Program-made: the position numbers and the translations under genes
Source: Symbiodinium natans
Taxonomy: Eukaryota; Sar; Dinophyceae; Suessiales; Symbiodiniaceae
Length of the DNA stretch: 20,960 nucleotides
Direction of reading: 5' to 3'
NCBI GenBank assembly: GCA_905221605.1
Contig: CAJNDS010001375.1
Coordinates: 1-20,960, forward strand
Shown: piece after piece, positions 18,001 to 20,960 of the stretch
Position numbering within the stretch: the stretch's first letter is position 1
How the letters are laid out: each line of letters opens with the position of its first letter
The notes under the pieces: model-generated
The model's database searches: none
What the model saw: only the letters and a program-made list of their open reading frames with translations
What the model was told of the DNA's origin: nothing

Positions 18001-18270
18001 GTACTGCAAACCAAAGCCATGGCTGCTTTTGGTCGTGTGAGGTGGCAAATGGACCTTCAACCCGTCGTGAGCAAGCACGATCTGGAAGCAGCTGCCGGGG
18101 CGGTGCAGAACCGGGACAACGCACACTGGGTGGCATATCGATATTTCCATGAGAAGATCTTCAGGTTGGACTCCCTGGCTCGTACCCGCAGAGCAGAGCA
18201 GATACCGGAAGCCGTCTTCTTGGCGGAGCTCGCTCGACATCCCGCGACCTACTGCATCCGAGAGGTCTAG
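12049..18270 (+). CDS. Helitron replicase/PIF1 helicase fused to a Josephin-type protease
   Basis: A single intronless frame of 2073 codons. The start chosen is the first in-frame ATG, in a strong context (GTTGCCATGG); the frame also contains 33 upstream codons from GTG 11950 after a stop at 11947. Order of parts: Cys cluster C4/C7/C20/C25; seven 32-residue charged repeats (54-277); second Cys cluster C327/C330/C339/C350/C353; Helitron_like_N/Rep region (541-993) with HUH His811 and His813 and Tyr986/Tyr990; long linker; SF1B PIF1-like helicase (about 1354-1760); C2HC finger (1837-1858); Lys/Ala-rich stretch; Josephin-type domain (1919-2073). Helitrons move by rolling-circle replication: Rep nicks and rejoins single strands while the helicase unwinds, presumably in the nucleus. 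All key residues seen are intact, so the element may be, or recently was, active. An Asp/Glu-rich insert lies just before the HUH motif. Element ends (5' TC, 3' hairpin plus CTRR) could not be located. Confidence 0.95.
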   Translation: MAPCHRCGFGTRSGRGQGWCSNPQCRQAEKEECLAQKSAEKIVWQQQRAAQGAGSRGPLREENSRKAERRQLHEERARAKAEEEAGGRGPLREEDSKEAERRQLREARARAKAEEEAGGRGPLREEDSKEAERRQLHEARARAKAEEEAGGRGPLREEDGKREERRQLREARARAKAEEEAGGRGPLREEDSKEAERRQLREARERAKAEEEAGGRGPLREEDGKREERRQLREARARAKSEEEAGGRGPLREEDSKEAERRQLREARERAKAEEGVGGRGPRPIASEIQQQGYPFPDEDTLTQEQAQAHYLAFARSWSRFGLSRVCQKCQTLTPGRHCRTAKGSGQLLCRNCRENRTKVVLPIPAPIPEALQSLQPIEQHLLAMARISQVLLDKLPSGGPSAQWGRMYAVLMQDPFICDVLEGATLEEDGTVLVEGVDGMTASPARLEHLHAALQALKELHCLYQRSPAVDRALARMAAILANKTSAAAAVPTDPLAGTEANQEIEMTYLVPKQFQAPKADVQDLRKVRGSADLSDGMDAKFFPHLFPTGTGGWKNDNGSFSQYARKRLLSLDSRFEASTAYIMWLLEMQTKKRLSGNINVRIGNQRVPYGSSDYENGSRQVYAALRDMPGTQPYLYAKKGVALNMYEQLGAPNFFMTLSCHARQPALLLAAISARLLRLHPDRPQAELEQHAAEILFRYQNDKNFTWDGLSPNQLCNQQPAVVARQFMHQVSQLMWWLSSTRGPKVHLHEDADPQDGVEENDCEDVEDDAQAPATDFAGLHRRMRKERPPFKVLDYIIRIEWQKRGYPHAHILLWIEEWAKATQQPDKMAPDGEDSEQAAETPVPDWSDEEAMENFIPKCAEDLSDKYICTKSPNTWRQSHRVPPRDREVNAKLSAEVVHNHTPYCGMYSEGACRFGFPHDAEPRTRRRTSQEQYANSRWKSSLATRRVKGDSMMGQYNIRILRRWRASMDLQVICELTSASRYILGYTFKSEEDREAQRRMENILAILTSQSAGAGLDNQKIYKAAHAALQGRTTSTFEACHLLLGFPIIEFSRDNVWVQVGPPDTWTVWVPKHEEQVALQQPTDYRNKKMRQGGNLPVAHHWYREMQTTFGEHETTLPVEGREPVSCRFSEVTFLDFCAAFKYIGVQEPQPRRRPAIVGYQNFNPDEEAEAFYYSKLLLHLVWKEPGDWLLEQDAGSHAAAFQRIARDVRGHPDFLRSRCFPQLDGTVDAARKLQAVQATMYMKAKMHPANLRDGWANSKVAEENYKDSLQILEALKERYGGDIDFLAPDSVPTGAALNAFAPVEEGEESFEMLTVENPCPETTRQCQAMEHIVQSVLRQPNTKDTQNTQRLHMLLHGPGGSGKSVVVRAAAHVLRQSKKGCIIAAPTGVAAFNINGVTLHQCCLLPVVNQSHGKACDMPLPDRQKLATLRDIWSKVSVLFVDEMSFIPSWMLERLDQHLRLARDLQTLPFGGLHVIFAGDLYQLPPPSGLPAFASRLWLLFQLCELEGNQRAARDPAWAALLARVRVGQQTDADIEVLRNMVIKKGSKKRPAPKAVNLYATRQAVAESNRRYKEEHVLNTGEQLHDCPAVDTNVKTGVPLSPDAVWAEPENTGGLVGLLQVAIGLRVMLRYNIDVRDGLVNGACGTVEHIDTEKAGGEVERIWVSFEKNAGATWRAEHETSCVAISRRSATYLDRDGSKASRHQFPLVLAKAISIHKSQAATCKDGAHTRLDHTIFAEGQAYVALSRCPEQALCSLELFNPKALRFNANAEWALTKLKAQQADRDGPDLWKALFKPEQNKEFYERRLAEMGTPDWNRLKPDHGERIERPWCCALCGTEAPNTKAAIKAHKRKCPAKPPAKTNAKSKAKAKAKCKAKFVFMGLGKRAAESSCAAGSLAKMQRTGSRPDQDTPAGLYFEAQEQALCGMHALNMALGAAFFTEADMDNAVQVVLEEGGVERGEAAEDHAAPGGFYSSEVLAQVLQTKAMAAFGRVRWQMDLQPVVSKHDLEAAAGAVQNRDNAHWVAYRYFHEKIFRLDSLARTRRAEQIPEAVFLAELARHPATYCIREV
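12208..12879 (+). repeat. Seven 96-bp tandem repeats encoding a charged 32-residue unit
   Basis: Exactly 7 x 96 bp in frame (residues 54-277). Each unit reads GGRGPLREED, then SKEAERRQLREARARAK, then AEEEA: a Gly-rich hinge plus a highly charged Glu/Arg stretch likely to form a single or coiled-coil helix. Unit 1 is the most diverged (GSRG, NSRKAE). Units 4 and 6 carry GKREE and units 5 and 7 carry SKEAE with ARERAK, so 4-5 and 6-7 look like a duplicated 192-bp dimer. Because 96 is divisible by 3, other frames and the opposite strand are also open here. Confidence 0.97.
13669..15027 (+). other. Helitron-type HUH endonuclease (Rep) region of the large protein
   Basis: Residues 541-993. The landmarks of Helitron_like_N appear in order: KFFPHLFPTGTGGW (542-555), a YARKRLLSLDSRF helix (565-577), LGAPNFFMTLSC (651-662), then EWQKRGYPHAHILLW with His811 and His813 forming the HUH metal site. 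A Cys/His section follows (HNHTPYCGMYSEG and CRFGFPH, 916-922), then YILGYTFK with Tyr986 and Tyr990 three residues apart, as in two-tyrosine Helitron Reps. The usual EFQKRGLPH is varied to EWQKRGYPH. An acidic insert precedes the HUH motif. Confidence 0.92.
16108..17328 (+). other. PIF1-like SF1B helicase domain of the large protein
   Basis: Residues about 1354-1760. Walker A is GPGGSGKS (1362-1369), with Lys1368; motif Ia APTGVAA (1391 on); Walker B FVDEMS (1445-1450), with Asp1447/Glu1448; motif III VIFAGDLYQLPP (1480-1491); motif IV LEGNQRAARDPAW (1511 on); motif V VMLRYNID then LVNGACGTVEHI; motif Vb AISIHKSQAAT (1717 on), in which the usual KSQG is KSQA; motif VI AYVALSRC (1746-1753), with Arg1752. 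These are the signatures of the Pif1/RecD-like helicases found at the C-terminus of Helitron Reps, acting 5' to 3' on single-stranded DNA. Confidence 0.94.
17551..17700 (+). other. C2HC zinc finger and Lys/Ala-rich linker of the large protein
   Basis: WCCALCGTEAPNT starts a single finger C1837-x2-C1840-x13-H1854-x3-C1858. It is followed directly by a basic Lys/Ala repeat (residues about 1862-1882, KSKAKAKAKCKAK) that could act as a nuclear-localisation and DNA-binding tail. It sits between the helicase and the protease and probably serves as a tether. Confidence 0.75.
17803..18267 (+). other. Josephin-type cysteine protease domain of the large protein
   Basis: Residues 1919-2073. YFEAQEQALCGMHALN matches the Josephin start (Gln, five residues before the nucleophile Cys, then x2-H-x-LN): Gln1924, Cys1929, His1932, Asn1935. 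GGFYSSEVLAQVLQ fits the family's GxxSxxVLxxAL motif. AHWVAYRYFHEKIFRLDSL gives catalytic His2026 and Asp2041, 15 residues apart as in ataxin-3, where the third residue is Asn. C-terminal strands ATYCIREV fit the final hydrophobic strand. Josephins cleave ubiquitin chains. It might protect the replicase from degradation, mature it, or act on host ubiquitin; none of these is shown here. All three catalytic positions are filled, so activity is plausible. Confidence 0.85.
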
Positions 18271-18500
18271 CCGCGGCTGCCATCTCCTAACAATGTTGTG
18301 ATGCCGCGAGGACACCTCTGGTGCTCCACGCCAACGTTTCACCCCCCCACAGACCAGCGTTCTCACGCGAGATCGCACAAGGCAAGGCAGAAACCAAGGC
18401 GCCAGCTCATGCTCATGTGATGGATGGATGTGTGGCAAGACTGGCGCCCCAGCAAACCTGAGCAACAACTGCGCCGCTCTTCTCTGCGGGCTCAAGATTA
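18271..18500. other. 3' flank of the large gene
   Basis: No gene recognised. There is a 10-bp palindrome AGCCGCGGCT at 18269-18278 overlapping the stop, and an 8-bp inverted pair GGCGCCAG (18398-18405) and CTGGCGCC (18441-18448) about 35 bp apart. None is followed by a clear Helitron end. An ATG at 18428 opens a 144-codon frame of low coding appearance. Confidence 0.4.
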
Positions 18501-19139
18501 GAGTTACCCCAAACAAAAGACATGGTTTTCTTTCAGAAACCTATCCAAAAAGCGAGACGAGGTGTCGAAACAATCAAATCAATATCACCATGACAAGACG
18601 AAAGACAAGAATTACAAGCATTGGCTGTCAAGAACCAACATGCTCAACTTCTCCTGGCCCAGAACTGCAGACATGGACAGAAGACCACCAGACCTTCAAG
18701 CATCAGGTCCGTCTCTTCCACGGAGTTCAGAAAGGTTTTAATGAATTGTTATATCAAATGTTGCCGAAGAGACACCTCCAGCAACAAATCAAATTCTTTT
18801 CCTCCCCGAGAAGGCTCAAGAGATCGTGGGACCGAAAATATTGCCCTTTCCACCCCAAATAGTCCGGACACAATATCCGATTTCATAGAACTGAAATCCG
18901 AATTTGCAAAAACAATACCAATATTAATTGAAATTCCTCTATATTCTCTGAAATTTCGAGGGGGTGAAATGAACCATTATCATTCTAAAGAATTGCAATC
19001 CAAAAAATTATTCAAATTACAAGATATGTAATTCAAATATTCGTGGAACCATATCAATTGTAATAATATATCGAAACTTCGAGGCTAACACCCACAGACA
19101 AGGGTCAACAAAGATTCGGGACATCAGGAGAATTATAAT
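18501..19139. other. AT-rich region without recognised gene
   Basis: Base composition changes abruptly near 18490-18500 from the GC-rich gene island to AT-rich DNA. Two overlapping frames (18428-18862, 144 codons; 18621-19031, 136 codons) are open on the + strand but show no recognisable domain and unbiased, low-complexity composition. Nothing else is seen. Confidence 0.5.
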
Positions 19140-19522
19140 GAATACCCTCAAAAAGAACTCCCAGATCTTCAAGATTTTAATTCTGGAGGTTTTGATCAAT
19201 TATCCAGAAGTCCCCAGATCTTCCAAATTTGAATTCTAAAGATTTTTGGAGGACTTATTCAGATATCCAGTATTTATCAAATCCTTCAAAATTTGAATTC
19301 CGAAAATTCCAGAGGTTTTGAATCGATATCCAAAGATCCCCAGGCCTTCTAAATTTGAATCCTGGAGGACTGCAGGAGATTTTGATCAATTATCCAGAAA
19401 TCCCCAGATCTTCCAAATTTGAAATCTAGAGTTTTGGGATCCATATCCAAAGATTCCCAGGCTTTCAAAATTTTAATTCTTGAGGTTTTGGGCCGATACA
19501 GACCTTCAAAATTTGAATTCTG
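19140..19522. repeat. Degenerate AT-rich minisatellite, family D (~55-65 bp)
   Basis: About six or seven diverged copies built on CCCAGATCTTCCAAATTTGA, then ATTCTGGAGG, then TTTTGATCAATTATCCAGAA. Copies end with recurring AATTTGAATTC-like strings near 19226, 19297, 19355, 19418, 19472 and 19514. Unlike families A-C it is AT-rich and strongly diverged. No gene seen. Confidence 0.75.
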
Positions 19523-19701
19523 GCGCAAGCCCCCCCACCCCAGCCCCCCATCCCCCCCAGCCCCCCCAAGCCCAACCAACAAAAATGTAAAACATTGAAA
19601 GGCAAAAAACAAAACCCGGCAAAACCCCCCAAAACCCCCCAAAACCCGACAAAACCCCCCAAAACCCGACAAAACCCCCCAAAACTCCGGACACAAACCC
19701 T
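19523..19701. repeat. C-rich tract with CCCCCCAAAA repeats, copy 1
   Basis: The left part is a run of CCCCCCA/CCCCAG tracts; the right part has about six CCCCCCAAAA or CCCGACAAAA units, ending in CCGGACACAAACC before telomeric array 2. The right part recurs at about 20372-20432 ahead of array 3. The minus strand is GGGGGGTTTT-like and should favour G-quadruplexes. The Gly-rich minus-strand ORFs are artefacts. Confidence 0.85.
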
Positions 19702-19845
19702 ATACAATTTCTATAAACCCTAAACCCTAAACCCTAAACCCTAAACCCTAAACCCTAAACCCTAAACCCTAAACCCTAAACCCTAAACCCTAAACCCTAA
19801 ACCCTAAACCCTAAACCCTCAAGGCCAGGATAAATAGAAATTGTA
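19702..19845. repeat. Telomeric array 2 (interstitial) with flanking inverted repeat
   Basis: About fifteen CCCTAAA units (19715-19819) in the same orientation as array 1. The left flank ATACAATTTCTAT (19702-19714) and the right flank ATAGAAATTGTA (19834-19845) are inverted copies, 12 of 13 bp matching. The right flank continues with TCAAGGCCAGGATAAATAG, as after array 1, but the similarity stops near 19870. Confidence 0.9.
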
Positions 19846-19870
19846 GGTGTTTCATTACGAGCAGCTCGTG

Positions 19871-20340
19871 CAATAATCCTTCCCTTCAGCAGCCCCCCTC
19901 AGCCCCTCCCAGCCCCCGCCCCCCCAGCCCCTCCAGCCCCTCCAGCCCCTCCAGCCCCTCCAGCCCCCTCCAGCCCCCTCAACCCCCAGCCCCTCCAGCC
20001 CCCAGCCCCTCCAGCCCCTCCAGCCCCTCCAGCCCCTCCAGCCCCTCCCAGCCCCTCCAGCCACTCCGGCCCCTCCGGCCCTTCCAGCCCCTCCAGCCCC
20101 TCCAGCCCCTCCAGCCCCTCCACCTCCACCTCCAGCCCTCCAGCCCCTCCAGCCCTCCACAGCCTCCAGCCCCCCTCCAGCCCCTCCAGCCCCTCCAGCC
20201 CCTCCAGCCCCTCCAGCCCCTCCAGCGGCTCCAGCCCCTCCAGCCCCTCCAGCCCCTCCAGCCAATCCAGCCAATCCAGCTCCAGCCCCTCCAGCCCCTA
20301 CAGCCCCGCCAGCCCCTCCAGCCCCTCCCCCAGCCCCAGC
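19871..20340. repeat. C-rich simple repeat (AGCCCCTCC)n
   Basis: About 45 copies of a 9-bp unit, AGCCCCTCC, with variants (AGCCCCCTCC, AGCCAATCC, GGCCCCTCC, ACCTCCACC). One strand is almost purely pyrimidine apart from one A and one G per unit. The other strand is G-rich (GGAGGGGCT). The Gly/Ala and Gly/Trp-rich minus-strand ORFs of up to 192 codons are products of a 9-bp unit that keeps every frame open. Confidence 0.93.
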
Positions 20341-20371
20341 CCCACAACCCCAAGGACAAAAGCAAAAACAA

Positions 20372-20440
20372 AACCCGGCAAAACCCCCCAAAACCCCCCA
20401 AAACCCCCCAAAACCCCCCAAAACCCCGGACACAAACCCT
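20372..20440. repeat. CCCCCCAAAA repeats, copy 2, left of telomeric array 3
   Basis: Six or so CCCCCCAAAA units and the CCGGACACAAACCCTAT junction, repeating the arrangement left of telomeric array 2. This shows that the outer flank of the telomeric array is duplicated along with it. Confidence 0.85.
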
Positions 20441-20613
20441 ATACAATTTCTATAAACCCTAAACCCTAAACCCTAAACCCTAAACCCTAAACCCTAAACC
20501 CTAAACCCTAAACCCTAAACCCTAAACCCTAAACCCTAAACCCTAAACCCTAAACCCTAAACCCTAAACCCTAAACCCTAAACCCTCAAGACCAGGCTAA
20601 ATAGAAATTGTAT
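20441..20613. repeat. Telomeric array 3 (interstitial) with perfect 13-bp inverted repeat
   Basis: About nineteen CCCTAAA units (20454-20586), bordered by ATACAATTTCTAT (20441-20453) and its exact reverse complement ATAGAAATTGTAT (20601-20613). The orientation is the same as arrays 1 and 2. Confidence 0.92.
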
Positions 20614-20960
20614 GTGTTTCATTACGAATAGCTCGATTCCTGCAGGCAAAGAGGTTTAAGTAAATTGAACATATTGGCACAGTTGACCCCTGCAACCCCT
20701 TATCCTGGCTCACTAGTTACCTCAACTAGGGAGGAGAAGGCCAAGCTCCTTGATTGCATTCACACAAGCCCCGATCCCTGACCCAAATTCAGGAGGCTAA
20801 CGCAAGGATCGTATTCACACAGGCTTTGATCACATCCCGACCTGGAATGCAAGGCTCCCGACCCAGTTGTGGGGGGGGGGGGGAACGCAAAGGCTCCTTC
20901 AGTTACATAAGCCCTGCTCACACACCGACCCAATTAGGGAGGGGAATACAAAGGCTCCTT
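20587..20960. repeat. Subtelomeric block, copy 2, running into family A
   Basis: It matches 109-480 with about six substitutions and a longer G run (13 versus 9). It ends at the window edge inside family A minisatellite (CCAATTAGGGAGGGG), so the duplication probably continues beyond the window. Confidence 0.95.

Noticed and set aside
18267-18278. CTAG plus palindrome AGCCGCGGCT as the Helitron 3' terminus
   Set aside because: The hairpin lies after rather than before the CTAG, and the CTAG overlaps the stop codon of the gene. No matching 5' TC end could be defined.
13299-18516. Other long ORFs opposite or out of frame with the large gene
   Set aside because: GC-rich coding DNA with few stops in other frames. 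None shows a recognisable motif, while the main frame carries ordered Rep, helicase and protease motifs.
18428-19031. 144- and 136-codon ORFs in the AT-rich flank
   Set aside because: They overlap in two frames, have no recognisable domain or repeat of coding bias, and fall at a composition boundary. Too weak to annotate as genes.
19349-20446. Gly/Trp/Ala-rich minus-strand ORFs of 76-192 codons
   Set aside because: They arise from 9-bp and 10-bp G-rich simple repeats that lack stop codons. Low-complexity artefacts.
1-20960. Contig as a circular molecule with overlapping ends
   Set aside because: The end copies differ by several substitutions and by G-run length, and both start with telomeric arrays. 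Paralogous copies fit better, though noisy reads of a circle are not fully excluded.

Overview
The window looks like the end of a nuclear chromosome, or a subtelomeric stretch, of a single-celled eukaryote with TTTAGGG-type telomeres. A dinoflagellate is my best guess. The reasons are the (CCCTAAA)n arrays, the very long intronless Helitron-type gene, the large blocks of ~60-bp minisatellites, and two stretches that resemble degraded dinoflagellate spliced-leader sequence upstream of a small gene. A chromerid or another alga with the same telomere cannot be excluded. There are no bacterial operons, rRNA genes or recognisable tRNA genes.

Layout: (1) 1-108 is a telomeric array in the orientation expected of a left chromosome end, followed by a subtelomeric block. 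(2) 109-10205 is almost entirely minisatellite DNA of three families: A (65-bp unit), B (62-bp unit) and C (61/56-bp units), in the order A-B-A-[gene fragment]-A-B-C-B. Fragments of a common motif suggest that all three diverged from one ancestral ~60-bp unit. A truncated copy of a Helitron Rep gene (5116-5762) lies inside family A. (3) 10206-18500 is a non-repetitive, GC-richer gene island. It holds duplicated gene 5' ends, a broken ORF (10451-10927), a 205-codon gene with an acidic N-terminus and possible ubiquitin-like C-terminus (11224-11841), and a 2073-codon gene (12049-18270). (4) 18500-19525 is AT-rich, ending in a degenerate ~60-bp repeat (family D). (5) 19525-20586 is C-rich simple repeat DNA with two interstitial telomeric arrays in the same orientation as the first. 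(6) 20587-20960 is a near-identical second copy of the subtelomeric block at 109-480, so the whole ~20.5 kb may be one unit of a larger head-to-tail repeat.

The main gene is the most interesting object. It encodes a Helitron replicase/helicase with an intact HUH motif, two candidate catalytic tyrosines and a complete set of PIF1-type helicase motifs. Its N-terminus carries seven copies of a charged 32-residue repeat between zinc-binding clusters. Its C-terminus is a Josephin-type cysteine protease (ataxin-3-like deubiquitinase fold) with Gln, Cys, His and Asp at the expected spacing. Helitrons of other lineages are known to carry OTU or other cysteine proteases; I do not know of a described Josephin fusion. 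The neighbouring ORF may encode a ubiquitin-like protein, which would fit a ubiquitin-related theme, but this is inference.

Limits: exon structure, element ends, and the claim that the Josephin fusion is new all need searches that I could not run.
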